A stretch of DNA of 64,000 bases, from positions 434,001 to 498,000 of the forward strand of contig CBDCQY010000001.1 in assembly GCA_965220855.1 (NCBI GenBank). The letters run 5' to 3'. A program made the translations under genes and the position numbers. The notes under the pieces are model-generated. The model ran no database searches, was not told the DNA's origin, and saw only the letters and a program-made list of their open reading frames with translations. The stretch comes from Bin95 sp965220855 (GTDB lineage: Bacteria; Pseudomonadota; Alphaproteobacteria; Bin95). Shown in pieces: positions 18,111-26,591 of this stretch (its first letter is position 1; each line of letters starts with the position of its first letter).

Positions 18111-19013
18111 ATGAACGACGCATCCTCCACCGCAACCGCCGCCGGCCTCGCCCCGGCCAGCGTCGGCGACTATCTGGCGCTGCTGAAGCCGCGCGTCATG
18201 TCGCTGGTGGTGTTCACGGCGGCGGTCGGCATGGCGATCGCGCCGGGCGCGCTGCACCCGCTGCTGGCGGCCGTGGCGCTGCTCTGCTGCGCCGTCGGCG
18301 CGGGCGCGTCGGGGGCGGTCAACATGTGGTACGACCGCGATATCGACGCGGTGATGGCCCGCACCCGCGACCGCCCGCTGCCGCAAGGGCGCATGGCCCC
18401 GGACGACGCGCTCGCCTTCGGCATCCTGCTGGCGCTCGGTTCGGTCGGCCTCATGGGGCTGGCGGCCAACTGGCTCGCCGCCGGCCTGCTGGCGCTCACC
18501 ATCGCCTTCTATGTCTTCATCTACACCATGTGGCTGAAGCGCCGCACGCCGCAGAACATCGTCATCGGCGGCGCGGCCGGCGCGCTGCCGCCGGTGATCG
18601 GCTGGGCGGCGGCGACCGGCGAGGTCTCGCTGACGGCGCTCGCGCTCTTCGTCATCGTCTTCCTGTGGACGCCGCCGCATTTCTGGGCGCTGGCGCTCAC
18701 CCGCACGGGCGACTACGCCGCGGCCGGCGTGCCGATGCTGCCGGTGACCGCGGGCGCGCGCGAGACCCGCCGGCAGATCGCGATCTACAGCGCCCTGCTG
18801 GCCCCCGCCGGCCTGCTGCCGGTGCTGACGGGAGGCCTCGGCTGGGTCTATGGCGCCGCGGCCGCCCTGCTCGGGCTCGAATTTCTGCGCCGCGCGGCGC
18901 TGGTCTGGCGGCGCGCCGACGACGCCAGCGCGCGGGGGCTGTTCGGCTTCTCGCTCGTCTATCTGGCGGCGCTGTTCTTCGCCATGCTCGTGGACCGGGC
19001 GCTGGGGCTATGA
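18111..19013 (+). CDS. ctaB: Protoheme IX farnesyltransferase (heme O synthase)
   Basis: A 300-residue UbiA-family membrane prenyltransferase starting at ATG 18111. The first Asp-rich motif is NMWYDRDIDAVMARTRDRPLP and the second region TPPHFWALALTRTGDYAAAGVPMLPV. About seven to nine helices are visible. It attaches a farnesyl group to heme B to make heme O, the precursor of heme A for subunit I. The stop TGA at 19011-19013 abuts the next start. Confidence 0.96.
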   Translation: MNDASSTATAAGLAPASVGDYLALLKPRVMSLVVFTAAVGMAIAPGALHPLLAAVALLCCAVGAGASGAVNMWYDRDIDAVMARTRDRPLPQGRMAPDDALAFGILLALGSVGLMGLAANWLAAGLLALTIAFYVFIYTMWLKRRTPQNIVIGGAAGALPPVIGWAAATGEVSLTALALFVIVFLWTPPHFWALALTRTGDYAAAGVPMLPVTAGARETRRQIAIYSALLAPAGLLPVLTGGLGWVYGAAAALLGLEFLRRAALVWRRADDASARGLFGFSLVYLAALFFAMLVDRALGL

Positions 19014-19136
19014 ATGACGGAGCGTTCGGAAAGAGAGCGGCGCCGGCGCATCAAGAACCGCGTGCTGCTTGCCGTGCTGCTGGCCTTCGTGGTCATCGTC
19101 TATGCGGTCAGCATGGTGCGCATGGGGGGCGGGTGA
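19014..19136 (+). CDS. Small single-helix membrane protein of cox operon (CoxF-like)
   Basis: A 40-residue protein encoded exactly between ctaB and ctaG: ATG 19014 directly follows the ctaB stop, and TGA ends at 19136, three bases before ctaG. It has a very basic N-terminus (SERERRRRIKNR) and one membrane helix (VLLAVLLAFVVIVYAVSMV). Small proteins of this kind at this position are known in alphaproteobacterial oxidase operons and are annotated as CoxF or as hypothetical. A role in oxidase assembly is inferred from position. Confidence 0.8.
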   Translation: MTERSERERRRRIKNRVLLAVLLAFVVIVYAVSMVRMGGG

Positions 19137-19139
19137 GCC

Positions 19140-19739
19140 ATGGCTGAGGCGCGCGGCGGCAATCGGCGCCTGGCGGTGGCGCTGGTGGCAATTCCGGTGC
19201 TGATGGGCGCGCTCGCCTGGGCGTCGGCGCCGCTCTATCGCCTGTTCTGCCAGGTGACCGGCATCGCCGGCACGCCAGGCGTCGCGGCCGAGGCGCCGGG
19301 CGCGAGCGAGACCGGGCGGCAGATCGAGATCCGCTTCAACGCCGACATCTCCCCCGGCCTCGACTGGCGGTTTGCGCCGGTCGAGCGCGCCATGACGGTG
19401 ACCGTGGGCGAGCGCGCGCTCGCCTTCTACCGGGCGCGCAATCTGGGCAGCGAGCCGCTTGTCGGCGCGGCGACCTTCAATGTGACGCCGCTCAAGGCCG
19501 GCGCCTATTTCAGCAAGATCGACTGCTTCTGTTTCGAGGAGCAGCGCCTGGAGCCGGGCGAGAGCGTGGACATGCCGGTGTCCTTCTTCGTCGATCCGGC
19601 GATCGCCGAGGATGCGGGCGTCCGCGATGTCGGCTCGATCACGCTCTCCTACACCTTCTTCAGGGCAGACGAACCCTCCGGCGGCGCGCCCGACGGCGCC
19701 CGCGCCGCGATCGAACGGGAGCAAACCCATGGCGGATAG
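19140..19739 (+). CDS. ctaG: Cytochrome c oxidase assembly protein CtaG/Cox11
   Basis: A 199-residue copper chaperone anchored by one N-terminal helix (LAVALVAIPVLMGALAWA) followed by PLYRLFCQVTG, which is strongly conserved. The copper-binding pair is in KIDCFCFEEQ. It delivers copper to the CuB site of subunit I on the periplasmic side. The C-terminal tail overlaps the ctaE start by 11 bases, implying coupled translation. Confidence 0.96.
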   Translation: MAEARGGNRRLAVALVAIPVLMGALAWASAPLYRLFCQVTGIAGTPGVAAEAPGASETGRQIEIRFNADISPGLDWRFAPVERAMTVTVGERALAFYRARNLGSEPLVGAATFNVTPLKAGAYFSKIDCFCFEEQRLEPGESVDMPVSFFVDPAIAEDAGVRDVGSITLSYTFFRADEPSGGAPDGARAAIEREQTHGG

Positions 19740-20547
19740 CCACGTCCAGAAACACCCCTACCATCTGGTCGATCCGAGCCCCTGGCCGCTGCTGGGCGCC
19801 ATCGCCGCCTTCCTGCTGACCCTGGGCGGCGTGCTCTTCATGCATGACGGGATCGTCTGGGTCATGCTGCTGGGGCTGGTCATGGTGTTGGTCACCATGG
19901 TGGTCTGGTGGCGCGATGTGATCCGCGAGGCCGAGCATGAGGGCCACCACACCCAGCCGGTGCAGGTGGGGCTGCGCTTCGGCATGGCGCTCTTCATCGC
20001 GTCGGAGGTGATGTTCTTCTCGGCCTTCTTCTGGGCCTTCTTCGACGGCGCGCTGTTCTTCGGCGCGGAGGAGATGCCGGGCCGCATCGAGGCGACCGGC
20101 GGGGTCTGGCCGCCGGTCGGCGTCGTGCCCTTCGAGGCTTTCGGCCTGCCCTTCCTCAACACCATGATCCTGCTGCTCTCCGGCGTCACGGTCACCTGGG
20201 CGCACCATGCGCTGCTGCATGGCGACCGCGCCGGGCTGATCCAGGGCCTGGCCTGCACGGTCGCGCTCGGCGTGCTGTTCACCGCCTGCCAGGCGTTCGA
20301 ATACAGCCACGCCGCCTTCGGCTTCCGCGAGGGCATCTATCCCTCCACTTTCTTCATGGCGACCGGCTTCCACGGCTTCCATGTCATCATCGGCACCTGC
20401 TTCCTCGCCGTCTGCCTGTTCCGGGCGATCAAGGGGCATTTCACGCCGCAGCACCATTTCGGCTTCGAGGCGGCGGCCTGGTATTGGCATTTCGTCGATG
20501 TCGTCTGGCTGTTCCTGTTCTCGGTCGTCTATATCTGGGGCAGCTAG
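19729..20547 (+). CDS. ctaE: Cytochrome c oxidase subunit III
   Basis: A 272-residue seven-helix subunit starting at ATG 19729 inside the end of ctaG. Conserved blocks are HPYHLVDPSPWPLLGA, FIASEVMFFSAFFWAFF, LPFLNTMILLLSGVTVTWAHHAL, FxYSHAAFGFREGIYPSTFFMATGFHG and FEAAAWYWHFVDVVWLFLF. It stabilises the core enzyme and holds structural lipid. The stop is TAG 20545-20547, immediately followed by the surf1 frame. Confidence 0.97.
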   Translation: MADSHVQKHPYHLVDPSPWPLLGAIAAFLLTLGGVLFMHDGIVWVMLLGLVMVLVTMVVWWRDVIREAEHEGHHTQPVQVGLRFGMALFIASEVMFFSAFFWAFFDGALFFGAEEMPGRIEATGGVWPPVGVVPFEAFGLPFLNTMILLLSGVTVTWAHHALLHGDRAGLIQGLACTVALGVLFTACQAFEYSHAAFGFREGIYPSTFFMATGFHGFHVIIGTCFLAVCLFRAIKGHFTPQHHFGFEAAAWYWHFVDVVWLFLFSVVYIWGS

Positions 20548-20550
20548 GCC

Positions 20551-21249
20551 ATTCGCCGCCGGGCGCCGTTTGCGGTCGTCATCCTGCCGGCGTTCGCGCT
20601 GCTGGTCGGCCTCGGCCTCTGGCAGCTCGACCGGCGGGAGTGGAAGCAGGGGCTGATCGACCGGGCGTCGGCGCGGCTCGCCGACCCCCCGCTGGCGGCG
20701 CTCGCCGATATCGGCCCCGACGACGCCTGGCGCCGCGTCTGGCTGGAGGGCGTCTGGGAGACGCCGGAACTGCTGCTCCAGAACCGCACCTGGAACGGGC
20801 GCGCCGGCTTCGACGTGCTGGCGACCTTCCGCCCGGCGGGCGCGGAGATGTCGGTGCTGGTCAATCGCGGCTGGGTGGCGCGGGACCGCCGCCTGCCCGG
20901 GACGCGCCCGCCGCCGCCGGCCCGGCTCGAGGGCGTGGCGCGCTTTCCCGCCGAGCCGGGGCCGTTCGCGCCCGACAACGACCCGGCGGCGGGCATGTGG
21001 TTCCATATCGACCCCGAGGCGGTGGCGGCGCATCTGGCGCGCCCGCTGGCGCCGTTCTATCTCCAGGCCGCGCCCGCCGCCGGCGCGCCCGACTGGCCGC
21101 GCGCCCGCCCGCCCGAGCCGCGCTTTCGCAACGACCATCTCGGCTATGCGCTCACCTGGTTTGCGCTCGCCGGGGCGCTGGCTATCTTCTATCTCGTCTG
21201 GCGCCGCCGCGCCGGGAGGGAGGGCCATGTCCCGCCAGCTTCGGCTTAA
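20551..21249 (+). CDS. surf1: SURF1 family oxidase assembly protein, probable ATT start
   Basis: The frame is open from the ctaE stop to TAA 21247-21249 but has no ATG, GTG or TTG before GTG 20815. Translation from ATT 20551 gives (M)RRRAPFAVVILPAFALLVGLGLWQ, the expected N-terminal membrane helix followed by the conserved LDRREWK. This yields 232 residues, the normal SURF1 length. Starting at GTG 20815 would remove that helix and the conserved LLLQNRTWNG region. NRGWVARDR, RNDHLGYALTWF and the C-terminal helix (FALAGALAIFYLVW) complete the family pattern. SURF1 helps insert heme A into subunit I. The end overlaps the next gene by 23 bases. Confidence 0.88.
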   Translation: MRRRAPFAVVILPAFALLVGLGLWQLDRREWKQGLIDRASARLADPPLAALADIGPDDAWRRVWLEGVWETPELLLQNRTWNGRAGFDVLATFRPAGAEMSVLVNRGWVARDRRLPGTRPPPPARLEGVARFPAEPGPFAPDNDPAAGMWFHIDPEAVAAHLARPLAPFYLQAAPAAGAPDWPRARPPEPRFRNDHLGYALTWFALAGALAIFYLVWRRRAGREGHVPPASA

Positions 21250-22594
21250 TCTGTTCGTTCACAGCCGCGGCCATCATGAGGCGTCCTGGCGCCATCCGCA
21301 GGCCTCGCCGCTGGCGCTGACCGATTTCGAGTTCCACCGCGAGCTTGCCTGCAAGGCGGAGGCGGCCGCCTTCGATTCGATCTTCCTGGCGGATACGCTC
21401 TCCATGGCCGCCGAGGTGGCGCATACGGCGCGCAGCTGGCTGGAGCCGATCACGCTGCTGGGCGCGCTCGCCGCCGCGACCTCGCGCATCGGGCTGATCG
21501 CGACGGCCTCGACCACCTATACCGAGCCGTTCAACCTCGCGCGCCAGTTCGCCTCGCTGGACCATATCAGCCGGGGGCGCATCGGCTGGAACATCGTGAC
21601 CTCCTGGTCGGTGGCGGCCGCGCATAATTACGGCGACGATGCGCAGGTGAGCCACGCCGAGCGCTACGCCCGCGCCGAGGAATATATGGCGGTCGTCAAG
21701 GCGCTCTGGGACAGCTGGGCCGACGACGCCGTGCTCGACGACCGCCCGGCGGGCCGCTATGCGCGCGCCGAAGCCATCCGCGCGCCCGACCATGCCGGGG
21801 CCTGGTACAAGGTCGCCGGGCCGCTGAACATGCCGCGCTGCCCGCAGGGCCGGCCGGTGTTCGTGCAGGCGGGCTCGTCGGAGACCGGGCGCGACTTCGC
21901 CGCCCGCCACGCCGAGGTGGTGTTCACCGCGCAGCTGGAGAAGACCGCGGCGCAGGCCTTCTATACGGACCTGAAGGCGCGGGCGGCGAAGGCGGGGCGC
22001 GACCCGGAGCTGGTGGCGATCCTGCCGGGCTTCAGCCCGCTGATCGCCGAGACGCGCGAGGAGGCGGAGCGTCTGGTGCTGGAGCTGAACGGGCTGGCCG
22101 ATCCCGAGGTCGGCCGGCAGCGGCTCTCCGGGCGCTTCGGCGGCTTCGATTTCGGCCATCTCGAACTCGACCGGCCGCTGACCGCAGCGGACTTCCCCGA
22201 TCCCGACAGCGTGCAGGCGGCGCGGAGCCGGGCGGCGACCATCGTCGGCCTGGTCGAGCGCGAGCGCCCGACCTTGCGCCAGCTGCTGGCGAAGCTCGCC
22301 GGCGCGCGCGGCCACTACACCTTCGCCGGCACGCCGGAAGAGACCGCCGACTTCATGGAGGAATGGCTGCGGGACGGCGCGGCCGACGGCTTCAACCTCA
22401 TGCCGCCCGTGCTGCCCTGGATGCTGGATGTCTTCATCGAGCGGGTGCTGCCGATCCTGCGGGCGCGCGGCCTCTTCCGCGAAGCCTATGCCGGCCGGAC
22501 GCTCCGCGCCCATTACGGCCTCCCGAGGCCGGCGGCGGAACCGCCGCCCGGGTCGAGGCCGATCCGACCGCAGCCAGAAGGAGCGCCGGCATGA
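21227..22594 (+). CDS. NtaA/SnaA/DszA-type flavin-dependent monooxygenase
   Basis: A 455-residue FMNH2-dependent monooxygenase starting at ATG 21227 after GGGAGGGAGG. Diagnostic blocks are GHHEASWRHP near the N-terminus, DSIFLADTL, EPITLLGALAAATSRIGLIATASTTY, DHISRGRIGWNIVTSW, NYGDDAQVSHAERYARAEEY and QAGSSETGRDFAARHAEVVF. These match the family that includes nitrilotriacetate, pristinamycin and dibenzothiophene-sulfone monooxygenases; a flavin reductase partner is not in the window. It is inserted between surf1 and thrC and coupled to the hydrolase that follows. The substrate is unknown. Confidence 0.92.
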   Translation: MSRQLRLNLFVHSRGHHEASWRHPQASPLALTDFEFHRELACKAEAAAFDSIFLADTLSMAAEVAHTARSWLEPITLLGALAAATSRIGLIATASTTYTEPFNLARQFASLDHISRGRIGWNIVTSWSVAAAHNYGDDAQVSHAERYARAEEYMAVVKALWDSWADDAVLDDRPAGRYARAEAIRAPDHAGAWYKVAGPLNMPRCPQGRPVFVQAGSSETGRDFAARHAEVVFTAQLEKTAAQAFYTDLKARAAKAGRDPELVAILPGFSPLIAETREEAERLVLELNGLADPEVGRQRLSGRFGGFDFGHLELDRPLTAADFPDPDSVQAARSRAATIVGLVERERPTLRQLLAKLAGARGHYTFAGTPEETADFMEEWLRDGAADGFNLMPPVLPWMLDVFIERVLPILRARGLFREAYAGRTLRAHYGLPRPAAEPPPGSRPIRPQPEGAPA

Positions 22595-23481
22595 GCGCAA
22601 CACCCGTCGCCTTCTACTCGGAGGGCTTCCGGCTGGTCGGGGACCTTTACCGGCCGAGCGACCTCGCGCCCGGCGAGCGCCGCGCCGGCGTCGTGCTTTG
22701 CCATGGCTATACCGGGGTGAAGGACCTCTATCTGCCGGACAATGCGCGCGTGCTGGCGGAGGCCGGCTATGTCGTGCTCGCCTTCGACTACAAGGGCTGG
22801 GGAGATAGCGAGGGGCCGCGCACGCGCCTTGCCCCCTACAGCCGGGTCGCGGACACGCAGGCGGCGCTGACCTGGCTCGGCGCGCAGGAGGAGGTCGATG
22901 AGGCGCGGCTCGGCCTCTACGGCACCAGCTATGGCGGAGCGACGGTGGTCTGGACGGGCGCGGTGGACCGGCGGGTGAAATGCGTGGTCAGCGTGGTCGG
23001 CGTCGGGCATGGGGAGCGCTGGATGCGCAGCGTGCGCCGGCCGGACGAGTGGTTCGACCTCCTGGAGCGCTCCGCCGGGGACCGCGTGCAGCGCGCCATG
23101 GAGGGCCGGTCGGCGTCGGTGGATCGCAGCGAGGTGCTGCTGCCGGACCGCCAGTCGGCGGCGCTCGCGGCCGCCGCGCGGCAGGGCGTGCCGTCGGCGC
23201 TCAACACGCTGCCGCTCGAATATGTGGACGAGACGCTCGGCTTCCACCCGGAATGGGTGGTGGACCGGATCGCGCCCCGCCCGGCGCTGTTCATCACGAC
23301 CGACGACGACCGGCTGGTGCCTCCCGAGGAGTCGCAGGCGCTCTACGACCGCGCCGGCGAGCCGAAGAAGCTGGTGGTGCTGCAGGGCTACGGCCACTAT
23401 GAGGTCTATGCGGAGCCGGCCTTCAGCGAGGTCATGGCCGAAACCCTCGCCTGGTTCCGCCAGCACCTGCCGGCGGCCTGA
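22591..23481 (+). CDS. Alpha/beta hydrolase (dipeptidyl-peptidase-like)
   Basis: A 296-residue hydrolase sharing ATGA (22591-22594) with the preceding monooxygenase stop. The oxyanion-side motif is VVLCHGYTGVKDLYLP, the nucleophile is Ser113 in LYGTSYGGA, and the acid is probably in TTDDDRLVPPEE. The catalytic His is in LQGYGHYEVY. The fold resembles FrsA/DUF1100- and X-Pro-dipeptidase-like hydrolases. Translational coupling suggests it acts on the product or substrate of the monooxygenase. Confidence 0.88.
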   Translation: MSATPVAFYSEGFRLVGDLYRPSDLAPGERRAGVVLCHGYTGVKDLYLPDNARVLAEAGYVVLAFDYKGWGDSEGPRTRLAPYSRVADTQAALTWLGAQEEVDEARLGLYGTSYGGATVVWTGAVDRRVKCVVSVVGVGHGERWMRSVRRPDEWFDLLERSAGDRVQRAMEGRSASVDRSEVLLPDRQSAALAAAARQGVPSALNTLPLEYVDETLGFHPEWVVDRIAPRPALFITTDDDRLVPPEESQALYDRAGEPKKLVVLQGYGHYEVYAEPAFSEVMAETLAWFRQHLPAA

Positions 23482-23497
23482 GCGGGCGGAGCGACGG

Positions 23498-24886
23498 ATG
23501 ACGATGCGCTATCTCAGCACGCGCGGCGGGGCGGCGGAGCGGGATTTTTCGGGCGTGCTGCTGACCGGGCTTGCCGACGATGGCGGGCTCTGGCAGCCGG
23601 GTTGCTGGCCGGTGCTCGACAAGGCTGCGCGCGCGCCTGGGGCCGCTTACGCCGAGCGCGCCTTCGCGGTCACCCGGCCGTTCGTCGCGGGCGCGCTCGA
23701 CGAGGGCGCCTGGCGGGCCATGCTCGCGGAGGTCTATGCCGGCTTCCGGCATCGGGCGGTTGCGCCGCTGGCGCAGATCGACAGCGCGCTCTGGCTCATG
23801 GAGCTTTTCCACGGGCCGACCTTCGCCTTCAAGGACCTCGCCATGCAGGTGCTGGGGCGGCTCTTCGACCATGTGCTGCGGGCGCGCGGCGAGCGCGTGA
23901 CGATCATCGGCGCGACCTCGGGCGACACCGGCGCGGCCGCCGTCGAGGCGCTCCGGGGCCTTTCGACCATCGACCTGGTGATGCTCTATCCGCACGGCCG
24001 CATCTCGGACGTGCAGCGCCGGCAGATGACCACCGTCGAAGCGCCGAACATCCACATGATCGCTCTCGACGGCGCTTTCGACGACTGCCAGGACCTGGTG
24101 AAGGCGCTGTTCGCCGACACCGCGCTCAGCCGGGAATGGCGCTTTGCGGCCGTCAACTCGATCAACTGGGCCAGGGTCATGGTGCAGATGGCCTATTATG
24201 TGCACGGCGCGGCGCAGCTCGGCGGCGGCCCGGTGGCGTTCTCGGTACCGAGCGGCAATTTCGGCAACGCCTATGCCGGCCATGCGGCGCGCGCCATGGG
24301 CCTCGACCTGCCGCGCATCGTCATCGGCTCGAACAGCAACGACATTCTGGCGCGCTTCTTCGAGAAGGCCGACATGTCGATCCGCCCGGTGACCCCCAGC
24401 TGGTCGCCCTCGATGGACATCCAGGTGTCGAGCAATTTCGAGCGCCTGCTGCACGACCTGCTGGAGGGCGACGGCGCGGCGGTCGCGCGCCAGATCGCGG
24501 CCTTTCGCCAGGGCGGGCGGATGCCGCTCGACGAGGCGCGCTGGCGGGCGGCGAGGGGCGTCTTCCGCGCCCACGCCGTCGATGACGACGCCACGCTCCG
24601 CCAGATCGCCCGCATCCACGCCGAGACCGGCACGATCGTCGATCCGCACACGGCCGTGGGCGTGGCGGCGGCCGAGGCGATGCGCGAGCCGGACATGCCC
24701 ACCATCGCGCTCGCCACCGCGCATCCCGCCAAATTTCCCGAAGCCATCGAACGCGCGCTCGGTCGCCGCCCGCCATTGCCGGACGCGCTCGCCGCGCAGG
24801 CCGACCTGCCGGAACGCGCGACGCGGATGGCGAACGACCTGGACGCGCTCAAGCGCTACATTCGAGAAAGGGTGCGCCGGCCATGA
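23498..24886 (+). CDS. thrC: Threonine synthase
   Basis: A 462-residue PLP enzyme starting at ATG 23498 (MTMRYLSTRGG). The N-terminal LADDGGLWQP segment is typical of the long bacterial class. The PLP Lys is Lys112 in FHGPTFAFKDLAMQ. The phosphate-binding loops are GATSGDTGAAAVEAL and VPSGNFGNAYAG. It converts O-phosphohomoserine to threonine. Its place between the oxidase operon and the M16 peptidase is common in alphaproteobacteria. The stop shares ATGA with the next gene. The hom gene of the same pathway lies at 37584-38873. Confidence 0.96.
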   Translation: MTMRYLSTRGGAAERDFSGVLLTGLADDGGLWQPGCWPVLDKAARAPGAAYAERAFAVTRPFVAGALDEGAWRAMLAEVYAGFRHRAVAPLAQIDSALWLMELFHGPTFAFKDLAMQVLGRLFDHVLRARGERVTIIGATSGDTGAAAVEALRGLSTIDLVMLYPHGRISDVQRRQMTTVEAPNIHMIALDGAFDDCQDLVKALFADTALSREWRFAAVNSINWARVMVQMAYYVHGAAQLGGGPVAFSVPSGNFGNAYAGHAARAMGLDLPRIVIGSNSNDILARFFEKADMSIRPVTPSWSPSMDIQVSSNFERLLHDLLEGDGAAVARQIAAFRQGGRMPLDEARWRAARGVFRAHAVDDDATLRQIARIHAETGTIVDPHTAVGVAAAEAMREPDMPTIALATAHPAKFPEAIERALGRRPPLPDALAAQADLPERATRMANDLDALKRYIRERVRRP

Positions 24887-26097
24887 CCGTGACCGTCACC
24901 ACGCTCGCCAACGGCCTGCGCGTCGCCACCGACGCCATGGCGACGGTCGAGACCGTCTCGCTCGGCATGTGGGTCGGCGTCGGCACCCGCCATGAGCGGG
25001 CGCGCGAGAACGGCGTCTCCCATCTGCTGGAGCATATGGCCTTCAAGGGCACGGAGCGGCGCTCCGCCGGCCAGATCGCGCGCGAGATCGAGGCCGTGGG
25101 CGGCTTCCTGAACGCCTATACCGCCCGCGAGGCGACCGCCTATTACGCCAAGGTGCTGCGGGAGGATACGGGGCTGGCGGTCGATCTGCTGGCCGACATC
25201 CTGACCGGCTCGGTCTTCGACGAGGCGGAGCTGGCCCGCGAGCGCGGCGTCATCCTGCAGGAGATCGGCCAGGCGCAGGACTTTCCCGAGGATGTGGTGT
25301 TCGACCTCTTCCAGGAGACCGCCTATCCCGACCAGGCCATGGGCCGCAGCGTGCTGGGCGCGCCGGAGGTGGTGCGCTCGCTGCCGCGCGAGGCGGTGGC
25401 GGCCTGGATGGCGGAGCGCTACCGCGCCCCGGCCATGGTGCTGGCGGCGGCCGGGCATATCGAGCATGAAACGCTGCACCGGCTGGCGGAGCGCCACTTC
25501 GCCGATCTGCCGGCAAGCCCGGCGGCGGTGGCCGGCCCCGCGCGCTACGCCGGTGGCGAGCGGCGCGAGCGGCGCGAGCTGGAGCAGGCGCATCTGGTGC
25601 TCGGCTTCGAGGGGCCGAGCTTTCGCGAGCGCGACTTCTATCCCGCGCAGCTGTTCTCGACCCTCTATGGCGGCGGCATGTCCTCGCGGCTCTTCCAGGA
25701 GGTGCGGGAGAAGCGCGGGCTGGTCTATTCGATCTACTCCTTCGCCTCCTCGGCCGCCGACACGGGGCTCGCGGGCGTCTATGCGGGCACGGGCGCGGAG
25801 AGTGTGGCGGAGGTGCTGGCGATCGTGCGCGGCGAACTGGAGGATCTGGCCGGCAACGGTCCCGACGCGGACGAGCTCGCCCGCGCGCGGGCGCAATTGC
25901 GCGCCAGCCTGCTGATGGCGCGCGAGAGCACCTCGGCGCGCTCGGAGCAACTGGCCCACCAGCTGCTGGTCCACGGCCGCCCGATCCCGCCCGAGGAACT
26001 GACCGAGCGCGTGGAGGCGGTCACCGCCGCCGACATCGCCGCCATAGCCGCCCGCTTCGCCACCGCCCCCGAAACCTTGGCGGTGCTCGGGCCTTGA
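24883..26097 (+). CDS. M16-family zinc peptidase (processing peptidase-like)
   Basis: A 404-residue M16B peptidase. The inverted zinc motif HLLEH (His47, Glu50, His51) is intact, and the third ligand is Glu127 in GVILQEIGQ. The second domain contains YGGGMSSRLFQEVREKRGLVYSIYSF. It is the alphaproteobacterial relative of the mitochondrial processing peptidase beta subunit, often next to thrC. Its native substrates are uncertain. It is a single-chain homodimer candidate, since no inactive M16 partner follows. Confidence 0.94.
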   Translation: MTVTVTTLANGLRVATDAMATVETVSLGMWVGVGTRHERARENGVSHLLEHMAFKGTERRSAGQIAREIEAVGGFLNAYTAREATAYYAKVLREDTGLAVDLLADILTGSVFDEAELARERGVILQEIGQAQDFPEDVVFDLFQETAYPDQAMGRSVLGAPEVVRSLPREAVAAWMAERYRAPAMVLAAAGHIEHETLHRLAERHFADLPASPAAVAGPARYAGGERRERRELEQAHLVLGFEGPSFRERDFYPAQLFSTLYGGGMSSRLFQEVREKRGLVYSIYSFASSAADTGLAGVYAGTGAESVAEVLAIVRGELEDLAGNGPDADELARARAQLRASLLMARESTSARSEQLAHQLLVHGRPIPPEELTERVEAVTAADIAAIAARFATAPETLAVLGP

Positions 26098-26104
26098 GGG
26101 GCGC

Positions 26105-26587
26105 TCAGAACGCCAACCCGCGCCCCAGCAGGTCGAGGGCGGCGTCGGCGAAGCGCCACATGTTGGCTTCGCGGTCGGCGTCGCCGGTCTCCAGCGTTTC
26201 GGCGAAGGTCACCGGGCCGGCGATGGCGAGGCAGCTGTGGCCGGCGGCGTCTCCGTAGCGGTTGCCGTCCGGGCCGGCCGCGCCGGTCTCGGCGAGGCCC
26301 CAGTCGGCGCCGAAAATCTCGCGCGCGCGGGCCGCCAGCAGTTGCGCATAAGGCTCGGAGGAGGAGCGCAGGCCGCGCATGTCGGCCTCGCCGATGCGCG
26401 CCAGCTCCAGCCGGGCCGCCGCCGTGTAGATGACGCCGCCGCCGAGATAGTAGCGGCTCGCCCGCGGCACGGCGAGCAAGGCCGCCGAGACCAGCCCGCC
26501 AGAGGAGCTCTCGAACACGGCCACCGTCTGGCCGCGCTCCTTCAGCCTGGCGCCGATCCGGGCGGCGCGCGCTTCCAGCGCTGTCAT
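26105..26587 (-). CDS. CinA C-terminal family amidohydrolase
   Basis: A 160-residue protein starting at ATG 26587. It matches the stand-alone CinA C-terminal/PncC domain: VAVFESSSGGLVSAALLAVP near residue 22 (usually ESCTGG; the Cys is Ser here), YLGGGVIYT, and AETGAAGPDGNRYGDAAGHS. PncC deamidates nicotinamide mononucleotide in NAD recycling. The SSSGG variant and relaxed C-terminus leave the exact substrate open. It lies four bases downstream of the amidase gene and is probably co-transcribed. Confidence 0.82.
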   Translation of the reverse strand: MTALEARAARIGARLKERGQTVAVFESSSGGLVSAALLAVPRASRYYLGGGVIYTAAARLELARIGEADMRGLRSSSEPYAQLLAARAREIFGADWGLAETGAAGPDGNRYGDAAGHSCLAIAGPVTFAETLETGDADREANMWRFADAALDLLGRGLAF

Positions 26588-26591
26588 GGCG

